This document shows positions 11,742 through 19,938 of a DNA stretch of 36,774 bases, one piece after another (positions within the stretch are counted from its first letter, which is position 1; each line of letters opens with the position of its first letter). The notes beneath the pieces were generated by a model that worked only from the letters and a program-made list of their open reading frames with translations, was not told the origin of the DNA and searched no databases. The stretch is from DATLYH01 sp035575035 (GTDB lineage: Bacteria > Planctomycetota > Planctomycetia > Gemmatales > Gemmataceae). The stretch is taken from contig DATLYH010000373.1 of NCBI GenBank assembly GCA_035575035.1, forward strand, positions 1-36,774, read 5' to 3'. Position numbers and translations under genes: made by a program.

Positions 11742-12911
11742 TCAGGCCGCCTGCTTGCGGGCCGCGGCCTCGGCCAGGACTTGCAGCAGCTGCCGGTAGT
11801 GATGGTCGAAGGTCCATCGAGCCGCGGTCTGGCGGGCAGCCTGGGCGCACGCAGAACGGCGGGCCGGATCCAGCAGCTGCTCCAGGCACCAGGCCAGCCG
11901 CTCGTGATCATGCGGGTCGTCGATGACGTAGCCTTCCCGCAGCGGGCTGAGCAGCTCGCTGGCCCCGTTGTAGCGCGAGGTGATCACCGGCAATCCACAA
12001 GCCAACGCCTCCAGTACCACCAGCGAGCAGGGATCATAGAACGTCGGATGCACCAGGAAGTCGGCCGCGAAGTAGCCGTCGCGCATGTCCGGGCAGTGGC
12101 CGGCGAAGCAGACCCGCTTCACAATCCCCAGCCGCCGCGCGAGCCGTTCGTAAGGCCCGGTCCGACGATTGCCGACGACCAGCAGGCGAAACGGCCGACC
12201 GGCCGGCAGCCGGGCGACCGCATGCAAGAGCGGCTCCAATCCCTTGAGCCGGTAATTGATGGCAGCGAACAGGGCCACGGTCTCTTCCGGGCCGATGCCC
12301 CAGCGCCGTCGCGCTTCCAGCCGCCGCCGCGGCCGGTCCGGCTCGCTGAATCGCACCGGGTCGATGGCGCTGCGAACCACACGCAGTTCGTCCGGCGCCA
12401 TGCCGAGATAACGCTGAAAATGGCCGCGCACCATCTCACTATTGACGACCACCAGCGGCCGGTCAGGGCCGAGGTATTGCCGCCGTTCCAGGGCGCGAAA
12501 GGATCGGTGGGCCGGGTCGAGCCGCCGCAGCAGCGCGGCCAGGGTGCGCATCCAGGGCTGCCGATACTTGAGCAGATTGTGCTCGGCCGAGGCGGAGTGA
12601 AGGCCCCCCTGCGGGTAAAGCACATCCTGGCCCCAGGTCTTGTCGAAACCAATTGACACCTGATGGCGTGCTTGCCGCAAGGCACGCTCACAGGCGGCGG
12701 CAAAGCGCCAGGGGCGGAGGAAGCGCGGCCCGCGCGGGGCGGGCAACTGGTGATAATGAAGCCCCGCCGGCAATGCCGCCGTGTCCCAGCGGCAGGCATA
12801 CAGATGGACCTCGTGGCCGTCGGCCGCCAGACGCCGCGCCAGGTCGGCGATGTACGTGGCACAGCCGCCGCGAGCCGGCAGCACCTGGTCGTAACAGAAA
12901 GCAATGTTCAT
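11742..12911 (-). CDS. WaaG-like family 4 glycosyltransferase
   Basis: The protein has 389 residues from the ATG at 12911, which opens MNIAFCYDQVLPARGG, the usual GT4 first strand and glycine loop. An N-terminal acceptor domain is followed by a C-terminal GT-B donor domain. That domain shows the motifs LKGLEPLLHAV, HPTFYDPCSLVVLEALACG and GLPVITSRYNGASE, with Glu residues that bind the nucleotide-sugar. This layout matches WaaG/RfaG, which adds the first glucose to the LPS inner-core heptose. The exact sugar here is not known. The neighbouring heptosyltransferase and WaaP-like kinase support core assembly. The frame runs upstream through non-coding DNA, but those extra residues look nothing like the family. 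It is 110 nt downstream of the GT39-like gene. Confidence 0.88.
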   Translation of the reverse strand: MNIAFCYDQVLPARGGCATYIADLARRLAADGHEVHLYACRWDTAALPAGLHYHQLPAPRGPRFLRPWRFAAACERALRQARHQVSIGFDKTWGQDVLYPQGGLHSASAEHNLLKYRQPWMRTLAALLRRLDPAHRSFRALERRQYLGPDRPLVVVNSEMVRGHFQRYLGMAPDELRVVRSAIDPVRFSEPDRPRRRLEARRRWGIGPEETVALFAAINYRLKGLEPLLHAVARLPAGRPFRLLVVGNRRTGPYERLARRLGIVKRVCFAGHCPDMRDGYFAADFLVHPTFYDPCSLVVLEALACGLPVITSRYNGASELLSPLREGYVIDDPHDHERLAWCLEQLLDPARRSACAQAARQTAARWTFDHHYRQLLQVLAEAAARKQAA

Positions 12912-13021
12912 GGTCGGTATTATCCCGAAATGCAGGGATACTTCTTCCTGGCCGCCTGTGGCCTGGCACGCCGCTTGTGACTTAACAACGAAGACCACCA
13001 AGGGCGATCCCCCAACAATCA

Positions 13022-14509
13022 TCAGGGGGAGCGCTCCAACAGAAGGACCGTCGTCCGCTCCAACTCGCGCTGCTCCAACACGCGCCAGGCTTTGGGATCC
13101 AGTTTGTCGAACCGCTGCCGCCGCTCCCCGACGGTGGCGCCCGTAAACACGGCCCATAGTCGCGCCCCCGGCAAGCGCACCAACTCTTCCGGCGAAAGCG
13201 GTGCTGCCGATGCCGACGGTGTCGGATAAGGAGGCCTCGGCCAGCAGGCTATATCCCAGGTCGGTACGAACGCCGTTCCAAGCCGCCGGAAGTAATAGCA
13301 CGCCTCCCAGGCATCGCTGATGATCCGGTCATTCGGCCGGCAGTGGGTCAAAATGTATGCGGCCGCGCCGGCGCAGTCGGTGCGTGCTTCCGGCACCAGC
13401 GCGTTCCGGCAGGCCAGTCCGGCCGGGGCCAGGAACAGAACGATCAGGGCCGCTGCTGCTAATCGGGATCGCGACCGGAGCCACGCCAGGCTAGGGGGCA
13501 GGCCGGCCGCCAGCAAGAGGATGACGGCCGGCGACGCATACACGATGGTGCGCGCCCCGCCGAAGGGATAGCCTCTCAGGAACGATGCCAGCAGCGCCAG
13601 TCCGACGGGGGCCAGCAGCAGAACCACCACCGCCCGCTGCCCCTGCCGCCACAGCGACGCCGCACCGACTGCCAACACGCCGATCAGAACATTGCCCACC
13701 GGTTCGCAGCAATAGCGGGCCGCGTTCAGAGCGCCGTAGACAGCCCACAGCGGCACCATCAGGGGACGGTCCCACGAGGGAAAATATTCCGCCCAGCACT
13801 GGTCCATCGGAGCACACCGCTGGGCGCGAACCGGACCAGCGAGCAGCAGCGCAAAGGCAGTCAGCACGGTCAAGGCGAGCACGCTGCCGGCCAGCCATGC
13901 TGTCCAGCGCCGCGACTGCCACACGGCCGGCAGCAGCGCCAGCAGCAGTCCCCCATAAAGGAAGCAGCCGGGATAGGCGAGGAAGATGACCGCCGGCGCC
14001 GGCAGGGCGAACAGCAGCAGGCGCCGCTCAATCGGCCATTCCAATGTGGACCAGTAAACCGCCAGGAGCAGGACGGCGGCGAGAACGTCGCTGCTATAGG
14101 GCTTGGCCTCAGCGGCATGCCAGAGGAGTTGGTCCGAGCAGGCGAACAACAAGACCGCCCAGGGAACGGCGGCCGGAGAGAGCATGCGCCGGGCGACCGA
14201 GACAAACAGCACCAGGGCCAGGCAGCTGGCCAGGAAGGAGATCAACCGCAGTGCATGGGTGCCCTCGCCCAGCGTCAGGGCAACGGCCCGCTCGGCCCAG
14301 AGGAACAACGGCGGCGCCGCCTCGGCGAAGAAGAGCGGTCCGAGCAATTCGCCAAAATTCTTGTGCAGCACATTCAGGACCAGGGCGGCCTCGTCATGCC
14401 ACATCGAGGGATTGCGCAGGTAATGATAAGCGCGCAGCCCCAGGCCGACGGACATCAGAAACCTCGTCGAAAAGGCGGCACTGCGGAGGCGGGCCACGGA
14501 CGGGGTCAT
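13022..14509 (-). CDS. GT39/ArnT-like polytopic glycosyltransferase (GT-C fold)
   Basis: The ATG at 14509 begins 2 nt after the stop of the WaaP-like gene and has GGAAGG upstream, so the two are translationally coupled. The protein has 495 residues and about ten hydrophobic helices, then a soluble C-terminal part of about 120 residues. The first external loop has WHDEA (residues about 33-37), the acidic pair typical of GT-C enzymes. HAAEAKPYSSD (near 123-133) matches the second conserved loop. Such enzymes move a sugar from a polyprenyl-phosphate carrier to a lipid, glycan or protein on the periplasmic side. Within this cluster the likely acceptor is the LPS core or lipid A, but that is inferred from context alone. 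Confidence 0.82.
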   Translation of the reverse strand: MTPSVARLRSAAFSTRFLMSVGLGLRAYHYLRNPSMWHDEAALVLNVLHKNFGELLGPLFFAEAAPPLFLWAERAVALTLGEGTHALRLISFLASCLALVLFVSVARRMLSPAAVPWAVLLFACSDQLLWHAAEAKPYSSDVLAAVLLLAVYWSTLEWPIERRLLLFALPAPAVIFLAYPGCFLYGGLLLALLPAVWQSRRWTAWLAGSVLALTVLTAFALLLAGPVRAQRCAPMDQCWAEYFPSWDRPLMVPLWAVYGALNAARYCCEPVGNVLIGVLAVGAASLWRQGQRAVVVLLLAPVGLALLASFLRGYPFGGARTIVYASPAVILLLAAGLPPSLAWLRSRSRLAAAALIVLFLAPAGLACRNALVPEARTDCAGAAAYILTHCRPNDRIISDAWEACYYFRRLGTAFVPTWDIACWPRPPYPTPSASAAPLSPEELVRLPGARLWAVFTGATVGERRQRFDKLDPKAWRVLEQRELERTTVLLLERSP

Positions 14510-14511
14510 GC

Positions 14512-16149
14512 TCACCTTCCGGAAGGAGTAAGGGAAAGCCAGGCGCGGGGCGCGCCGGCCGAGGCGATTGCCGGCAGGGATTCGGTCCGCGGTCCTACCT
14601 CGGTCAGCAGCCACCGAGCAAGCGGCCGGCAGGACGGCAGCAACCGGTCCTGTCCCAGGTAGCCGAGCAGCAGCCGCAGCAGGTCGGTGCGGACCCAGCC
14701 GGCGGCAGACAGCACGCTCGCCAGCGCCCGGAGGTCCCGCATGATTACCGCCATCCCCGGCCGGCGACACACTTTCAATCCCTCGACATCACCCAGCGCC
14801 AGGGCCGGGAGTTCTCCCTCGTGATGCTGGATCAGCAAGACGCTGTCGCGGACAGTCGCTGCCTTTCCGCCGAAGGAGCAGCCCGCGTCATGAAGCCGGC
14901 GCAGCAGCGCCCCCGCTTCCTGGAGGAGCTGCCGGCGCCACCGGCTTCCTGAACCTACCAGCCACTCGCCGAGAGCGATCGCCCCGGCGATTGGCTCAGT
15001 CACGAGGAACGAACTCATCCGACCAATCCCGAGCCAGCGCTGACCAACGGCCAGCAGGCGCGGGGTGCGGATGCCATAGCGCTGGAGGCGAAACAGCAGG
15101 CCCGCATGGAGCAATTCCGGCGAGGGCAGTGGCCGCCGCCGCAGCCAGGCCCAGAGGTATCCCCACGGCCGAAATGAACGGCGGCAGACGAGCCGGGCCT
15201 GCCTCGCTCCGGGGATCGCCACCACGGTCTGCGTCAGCGTCGGGCCTTCCGCCTCCGGCCGGCCGGCCGCCCTTAGCCAGGCGGGCACCTGGCCTCCGCA
15301 ATCGGCCAGGAACTCCCGCGTCACGCAGAGCGCTTCCCCATCCACCCAGATGAGATTCTGCGTTCCCGCGGCTAATACGGCCTGCCGTTGCTCGCGGACA
15401 TGACGGCGGCGAAGGAACCGCTGGGCCTGCCGATGAATTGCCCGGGCAAGGCGGCGTCGTTTTGATTCCCCCCCAACCCGCAGGTAGGCTCGGAGGCAGG
15501 CCAGGCGGTCGCGCGGCGTAGCCAGTTCGTCGGCGAGGGTGGCATGGAGCAGGGCCAGGTCGCGACAGCGCCGCTGCCAGCTGAGACGGCGCCGCCGCCG
15601 CGAGCGCTGCCAGTCAACGACCACGATGGTCTGGCGGTGCGGCTCGACCAGGACGTGCTTCGAGCAGAGGTCGGGATGGTCGAACCCGGCCCGATGGATG
15701 CGGGCCAATGCCTCGCCCAACCGGCGGGCGAAACGGCGCCGCGCTGCGGGTGATGCAGCGAGCCGGTCGCGGAGGAACAGCCGCAGGTCCAGGCCGCCGG
15801 CCACTTCCTTGACCAGTAAGAAAGCCCGTCCCCGCTCATCCTCACCGGCCGCGAGCCACTCCGGGCAGGGAACGCCGGCCCGCTTCAGGGCCTGCAATGT
15901 CAGGGCCTCGCGGTACGATTTCGAGACCAACCCGTAACCGGCCGCCGCGCCGGCGAGACGGTCCTTGACGGGGACGCGGTGCTCCCGCTTGAGGAGAGCG
16001 CGGAGGCCGCCGACAGTAACCTGACAGACATGGCGATCGGGATGTCCACTGATGATCACGCCCGGCAGGTCGAGAAAGTGCCCCGGCGCGGTCAGGCCAT
16101 GCCGTGCCAGGAAGTCACGGTAACGAGGATTGATCCGGACGAACGCCAT
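14512..16149 (-). CDS. Tandem WaaP/Kdo-kinase-like protein with degenerate second domain
   Basis: The protein has 545 residues, about twice the length of WaaP or KdkA. The N-terminal half (about 30-250) is a lipopolysaccharide-kinase fold with Lys54, Glu81, the catalytic loop HPDLCSKHVLVE (Asp160) and the metal-binding Asp179 (VVDW). The C-terminal half (about 300-520) repeats the fold but appears inactive. Its loop reads HDAGCSFGGKAAT where H-x-D-L is expected, and the ATP-binding Lys region reads CRRSF, although a DVEG near 454-457 keeps the later Asp. The active half probably phosphorylates inner-core heptose or Kdo, and the second half may position the substrate. It lies 9 nt downstream of the heptosyltransferase gene and 2 nt upstream of the GT39-like gene, clearly in one operon. 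Confidence 0.85.
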   Translation of the reverse strand: MAFVRINPRYRDFLARHGLTAPGHFLDLPGVIISGHPDRHVCQVTVGGLRALLKREHRVPVKDRLAGAAAGYGLVSKSYREALTLQALKRAGVPCPEWLAAGEDERGRAFLLVKEVAGGLDLRLFLRDRLAASPAARRRFARRLGEALARIHRAGFDHPDLCSKHVLVEPHRQTIVVVDWQRSRRRRRLSWQRRCRDLALLHATLADELATPRDRLACLRAYLRVGGESKRRRLARAIHRQAQRFLRRRHVREQRQAVLAAGTQNLIWVDGEALCVTREFLADCGGQVPAWLRAAGRPEAEGPTLTQTVVAIPGARQARLVCRRSFRPWGYLWAWLRRRPLPSPELLHAGLLFRLQRYGIRTPRLLAVGQRWLGIGRMSSFLVTEPIAGAIALGEWLVGSGSRWRRQLLQEAGALLRRLHDAGCSFGGKAATVRDSVLLIQHHEGELPALALGDVEGLKVCRRPGMAVIMRDLRALASVLSAAGWVRTDLLRLLLGYLGQDRLLPSCRPLARWLLTEVGPRTESLPAIASAGAPRAWLSLTPSGR

Positions 16150-16158
16150 GCCGAGGCC

Positions 16159-17193
16159 TCAGGTCCTTTCCGGTACGAGCAGCCGGGCCGCTGCCTCGAA
16201 CACCTCCGCGGGTGTCAGCAATTTCATGCACCGATGGTCGAGCGGGCAGACGCGCCGCTGGCACGGCCCGCACGGCACCTCCTTCTGGAGATGGACGGCC
16301 CGCCGGTGATACGTCTCTGTCCAGGCGATGTGCGTGGGACCAAAGAGGGTGATCACCGGCCGGTCGAAGGCGGCGGCGAAGTGGCGCGGCCCGCTGTCGG
16401 TGGTGATCAGCAGGTCGGCCCGACGGACACAGGCTTTACTCAGTCCCAGTGACAGGGGATGATCAGCGAGGGAATGAACGGAAGGGCGGCCGGCCTGGGC
16501 TGCGATCCGCCGGGCCAGCTCCCGCTCGCCGGGACCGCAGAGCACCAGCACGCCGCTGCCGCGCCGGTCGGCCAACTCCCGGGCCAACGCGGTGAAATAC
16601 TCGGCCGGCCAGTGCTTGGCCGAGCCGAACGCCGCCCCCGGGTTGAGGCAAATCACTTCGGGGTAATCGGACAGCCGGGTCTGCCGCCAGACCGTATCCG
16701 CCGCCAGCTCATCGCGCGGCGTGGTGAATAGCTCCATGCGATAGCCGGGCCAGGGGCAGCCCACGCGCTCGGCCAGACGGTTGTAGGCGTCGATGATCGG
16801 GCTGGGCCGCGGTCGGCCGTGTTCGTCGCGGATCGGCTCCAAGGAGTCGGTCAGGAGCGGGCCGCGGCCGTAGCGGTTGTAGCCGACGCGCCGCCGACAG
16901 CCGCCCAGCCAGGCGATCAGGGCCGAACGGAACGAGTTGGGGAAGAGGACGGCCAGGTCAATGCCGAGGCGCCGCAGCCGCCATGCGACCGCCGGGATTG
17001 CCTGCGACCAGGGGCCGCCGTTGGCGAGGATGATCTGGTCGAACCAGTCTCCCCCTTCCAGCACGCCGGCGACGTAGGGGCGCATCACACCGACCAGCCG
17101 GGCGCCGGCGAAGTGGTTCCGCAGCGCGCGCAGGGCGGGCGTCGCCATGACGGCGTCGCCGACCCAGTTGGGGAGGAAGACTGCGATGTGCAT
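16159..17193 (-). CDS. waaF: ADP-heptose:LPS heptosyltransferase, GT9 (WaaF-like)
   Basis: The ATG at 17193 gives 344 residues starting MHIAVFLPNWVGDAVMATPA, the classic GT9 N-terminus with the conserved Asp after the Gly. The C-terminal half has NPGAAFGSAKHWP (donor-binding), TTDSGPRHFAAAF and FGPTHIAWTETY. A Cys-rich tail (CGPCQRRVCPLDHRCM) follows, as in heptosyltransferase II. The enzyme transfers heptose from ADP-heptose to the inner core at the cytoplasmic face of the inner membrane. An upstream in-frame extension is encoded by the intergenic palindromic repeat and is rejected. WaaC or another GT9 role is possible; the tail favours WaaF. hldE, which makes its donor, lies just upstream. 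Confidence 0.88.
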   Translation of the reverse strand: MHIAVFLPNWVGDAVMATPALRALRNHFAGARLVGVMRPYVAGVLEGGDWFDQIILANGGPWSQAIPAVAWRLRRLGIDLAVLFPNSFRSALIAWLGGCRRRVGYNRYGRGPLLTDSLEPIRDEHGRPRPSPIIDAYNRLAERVGCPWPGYRMELFTTPRDELAADTVWRQTRLSDYPEVICLNPGAAFGSAKHWPAEYFTALARELADRRGSGVLVLCGPGERELARRIAAQAGRPSVHSLADHPLSLGLSKACVRRADLLITTDSGPRHFAAAFDRPVITLFGPTHIAWTETYHRRAVHLQKEVPCGPCQRRVCPLDHRCMKLLTPAEVFEAAARLLVPERT

Positions 17194-17205
17194 GATTGTA
17201 GGCAC

Positions 17206-17285
17206 CCGCCCCCTCACCCCTGACCCCTTGCCCCCGTCGCGGGGGCTCGCGCTCAACGTGGCGCCGGCTGACAGCCGGTGCCACA
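17206..17285. repeat. Composite repeat between hldE and waaF, with palindrome copy 2
   Basis: Most of the 92-bp gap between these genes is the CCCCTCACCCCTGACCCC core, a short GGGGGC hairpin, then CTCGCGCTCAACG and the palindrome at 17259-17283 (TGGCGCCGGCTG, A, CAGCCGGTGCCA). Compared with copy 1 one arm has G for A, which keeps a G-T (G-U in RNA) pair. The element abuts the hldE stop codon (17286-17288). Confidence 0.8.
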
Positions 17286-18770
17286 TCACGCCACGCGCAG
17301 CCGCTCCAGAATGCGCGTGGTCGAGTACCCCTCGCGCAAGGGGGCCAGATGCACCCGGCCGCCGTACGACTCCACGAACTCGGCGCCGACCACTTCGTCC
17401 TTGCGATAGTCGGCCCCCTTAACAAGCACGTCCGGCCGCAACACTCGGATTAGCTCGGCCGGCGTCGGCTCCTCGAAGATCGTGATGTAATCAACCGCTT
17501 GCAAACCGGCCAACACCCGGGCGCGGGCCTCGACCGGGTTGACCGGGCGGCCCGGTCCCTTCAAGGCGCGGACGGTGGCATCACTGTTCAGACCAACGAC
17601 GAGCAGGTCGGCCTGGGCGCGAGCCTCTTGCAGGAGATCAACATGGCCGGCGTGCAGCACGTCGAAGCAACCGTTGGTGAACGCCACACGCTGGCCGAGC
17701 CGTCGGCGGCTGTCCAGTTCGCAGCATAGCGCCTCGCGCGACAGCACCTTTTCTGTGCCCGCTCCCGCAGCCGGGCCGGTCCGCAGCAGGTCGCGCAGGA
17801 TCTCGTCGCGCGTCACCGTGGCCACGCCGATCTTCTCCACTTCCAGCCCCCCTGCGACGTTGGCCAGCCGGATGGCCGCGTCGTAATCGGCCCCGGCCGC
17901 CAGCGCCATCCCCAACACGGCCAACACCATGTCGCCGGCGCCGGTGATGTCATAGACCTGTCGCGGCCGGGTCGGGAACAGCTGTTGCCGCCCATCGCGG
18001 TGCGCCAGCGCCATCCCCTCCTTGTCAAGTGTGACAATGGCCGCCTCCAGGTCGAGCTGCTCGCGGAGCTGCGCCCCTGCTGCGAGGGCGTCGGCAGCGG
18101 TGTGAATGGTCCGGCCGGTCGCCAGGCCCGCTTCCAATCGGTTGGGCGTCAGGGCGGCGCAGCCGTGGTACTTGCGGTAATCCCGCCCGCGGATCGGGTC
18201 GGCCAGCGTCCGCACCCCCCGCGTCTTGGCCCCGGCGATCACCGAGGCCAGCAGCCGCGGCGTGCATACGCCCTTGTCGTAGTCGCTGATCAAAACCATG
18301 TCGGCCCGCTTCAGCTGCTGGCTGACCACCTGGCCCAATTGCTGTTCGATTGTCGGGGCGACGGGGCTGCGCACCTCGTAGTCCACGCGGATCATCTGCT
18401 GCGGGTGGCGATGCTGGGCCCGGCCGATGTAGCGTTCCTTGACCGTGCTGGGCCGGCCAGTGTCGGGGATGACGCCCTCATGATCGATTCCCAGGTCGGC
18501 GAGCATCTGGCGGATGCGCCCGCCGTCGGCATCATCGCCGATGACGCCGACCAGGGCGACCTTGGCGCCCAGGGCCCGCAGCATGGCGGCCACGCTGCTG
18601 GCGCCGCCGAGACGCTCCTCGCGCCGGTCGGCGTGTAGCAGGATAACAGGGGCTTCCTGGCTGATGCGCTCGGCGTCGCCCCAGACGTAGCGATCCAGGA
18701 TCAGATCGCCTACGACCAACACGCGCGGCTGGCCCAGGCGTTGGACCAGGTCGATCAGGTCCTGCGCCAT
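17286..18770 (-). CDS. hldE: Bifunctional heptose 7-phosphate kinase / heptose 1-phosphate adenylyltransferase
   Basis: The protein has 494 residues, close to the E. coli enzyme (477). The N-terminal PfkB/ribokinase domain (about 1-330) has VVGDLILDRYVWG at the start, a GGA(S/A) substrate loop near 55-57 and the catalytic DITGAGD motif with Asp280. The C-terminal nucleotidyltransferase domain (about 358-494) has TNGCFDVLHAGHV with the HxGH motif at 373-376, GLNSD and KGADY. It phosphorylates D-glycero-beta-D-manno-heptose 7-phosphate at C1 and later adenylylates heptose 1-phosphate, two steps to ADP-heptose. GGAGAA precedes the ATG by 8 nt. The isomerase GmhA, phosphatase GmhB and epimerase HldD are not in this window. 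It provides the donor for the neighbouring GT9 enzyme. Confidence 0.95.
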   Translation of the reverse strand: MAQDLIDLVQRLGQPRVLVVGDLILDRYVWGDAERISQEAPVILLHADRREERLGGASSVAAMLRALGAKVALVGVIGDDADGGRIRQMLADLGIDHEGVIPDTGRPSTVKERYIGRAQHRHPQQMIRVDYEVRSPVAPTIEQQLGQVVSQQLKRADMVLISDYDKGVCTPRLLASVIAGAKTRGVRTLADPIRGRDYRKYHGCAALTPNRLEAGLATGRTIHTAADALAAGAQLREQLDLEAAIVTLDKEGMALAHRDGRQQLFPTRPRQVYDITGAGDMVLAVLGMALAAGADYDAAIRLANVAGGLEVEKIGVATVTRDEILRDLLRTGPAAGAGTEKVLSREALCCELDSRRRLGQRVAFTNGCFDVLHAGHVDLLQEARAQADLLVVGLNSDATVRALKGPGRPVNPVEARARVLAGLQAVDYITIFEEPTPAELIRVLRPDVLVKGADYRKDEVVGAEFVESYGGRVHLAPLREGYSTTRILERLRVA

Positions 18771-18827
18771 GAGGGGTTCTCCTCGGGAGATTGGCCGGTC
18801 AGGTTGTCAACCCGGCCTACGCACTGC

Positions 18828-19790
18828 TCAGGCGGCCTGCGCCCGGTTGTCGGGCACAGCAGAGGCCAGGCGGGCGGCGACAGCGGCGTGCAGCAGCGGC
18901 AGGAGGATTTCGTGATGGCCGATCAGCTCGATCCCCTCGGCGGCCGGCCGGTCGAGCACGTTGACCCGGCCGCGGTAGTGCGACTGCTTGTCCACGTTGA
19001 CCGTCACCAGGCCGCTCAGGTCGTGGCCGAAGTTCCGCACCACGGCCACCGCCTTGAGCAGCACTTCGGGCAAGATGACGGCGCTGCCGAGGTTCATCCA
19101 GACGCCGCCGCGCATTCCGGCGACGACCGTGCAAAGCAGACGGAAGTCGATCAGCGACGCCTCGCCCAGAGCGGCGCCGGAGACATGAGGGTGCATGTGG
19201 ACAACATCGGTGCCTAGCGCCACGTGGATGGTGCAGGGGATGCCGGCGCGATAGGCGGCCAGCAGCAGACTGACCTCGGCGTGCGGGCAGCTCAGCTCGC
19301 TCAGGTAGTGGCCCAGCGCCCAGCCCAGGCCGCGCTCCTGCTCGGCCCCCATCCGGGCGGCGATGGCGAAGGCGTCGGCCGTCTCGCGGGCCATGCCGAA
19401 GCGCCCCTCGGCAAGGCTGGCGGCCACGTCCTCGCTGGTCTTGCCGGCCAGAGCCAGCTCGAAGTCATGGATGGCGGCAGCGCCGTTGAGCACCACCGCG
19501 CCGACCAGACCGCGCCGCACCCAGTCGATCAGGTAAGGACCGCAGCCGGTCTTGATGACATGGCCCCCCAGGGCCGCTACCACCGTCCGCCCTTCCCAGT
19601 GCGCCCGGCAAAGGTGATCGCGCACCCGGCGGAGGTCGTTGCCGGCCAGCTGGTGCGGCAGGGAGTCGATCCAGTGGGCGATCGTGGCCCCGGCCTCGAC
19701 CGGCTGGCCCAGGTCTTCCACGAACACCTTGCTGGGGCGGGATTGAAGGTCGTAGGTCTTCAGGCCGTGCAGGTCGAAAGGCTTGGTCAT
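18828..19790 (-). CDS. Conserved protein of the heptose/LPS cluster, possibly deoxyhypusine-synthase-like
   Basis: The ATG at 19790 gives 320 residues starting MTKPFDLHGLKTYDL. The upstream in-frame stretch is Arg/His-rich and looks non-coding. No signal peptide or membrane helix is seen. Conserved-looking blocks are GGHVIKTGCGPYLIDW, VVLNGAAAIHDFE, TIHVALGTDVVHMHP and GGVWMNLGSAVILPE: alternating strands, Gly-rich turns and His/Asp residues, as in a Rossmann-like enzyme. I recall similar proteins being labelled deoxyhypusine-synthase-like, but bacteria here would have no eIF5A target, so that label says little about substrate. It lies 57 nt upstream of hldE and between hldE and lpxK, so a role in nucleotide-sugar or LPS metabolism is a reasonable guess. 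Confidence 0.7.
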   Translation of the reverse strand: MTKPFDLHGLKTYDLQSRPSKVFVEDLGQPVEAGATIAHWIDSLPHQLAGNDLRRVRDHLCRAHWEGRTVVAALGGHVIKTGCGPYLIDWVRRGLVGAVVLNGAAAIHDFELALAGKTSEDVAASLAEGRFGMARETADAFAIAARMGAEQERGLGWALGHYLSELSCPHAEVSLLLAAYRAGIPCTIHVALGTDVVHMHPHVSGAALGEASLIDFRLLCTVVAGMRGGVWMNLGSAVILPEVLLKAVAVVRNFGHDLSGLVTVNVDKQSHYRGRVNVLDRPAAEGIELIGHHEILLPLLHAAVAARLASAVPDNRAQAA

Positions 19791-19917
19791 CCTTGATTCA
19801 TCCCTTCGCCGGTGACTGCGGTGGCGGGCCTCAAGGCCAGGAGCGCCGACGGGCATGGAATGGTCAAGCCATTCGTGGACCATGCCGCACTCGGCCGCCG
19901 GTATTTGGGCACCGAGG

Positions 19918-19938
19918 TACTCAGCACTCAGTACCGAG
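19918..19938. repeat. Short 7-bp-period tract at the lpxK 3' end
   Basis: GTACTCA, GCACTCA and GTACC follow one another with a 7-bp period, and GGTACT...AGTACC can pair. The tract overlaps the lpxK stop codon (19928-19930). It looks like a small member of a second heptamer family, different from TGACSAA. Confidence 0.5.

Noticed and set aside
11625..12656. 343-codon plus-strand open frame
   Set aside because: Antisense to the GT4 gene; no motif, no ribosome-binding site.
17194..17289. N-terminal extension of the heptosyltransferase (WHRLSAGATLS...)
   Set aside because: Encoded by the palindromic intergenic repeat; the same peptide arises at the other copy near 7600.
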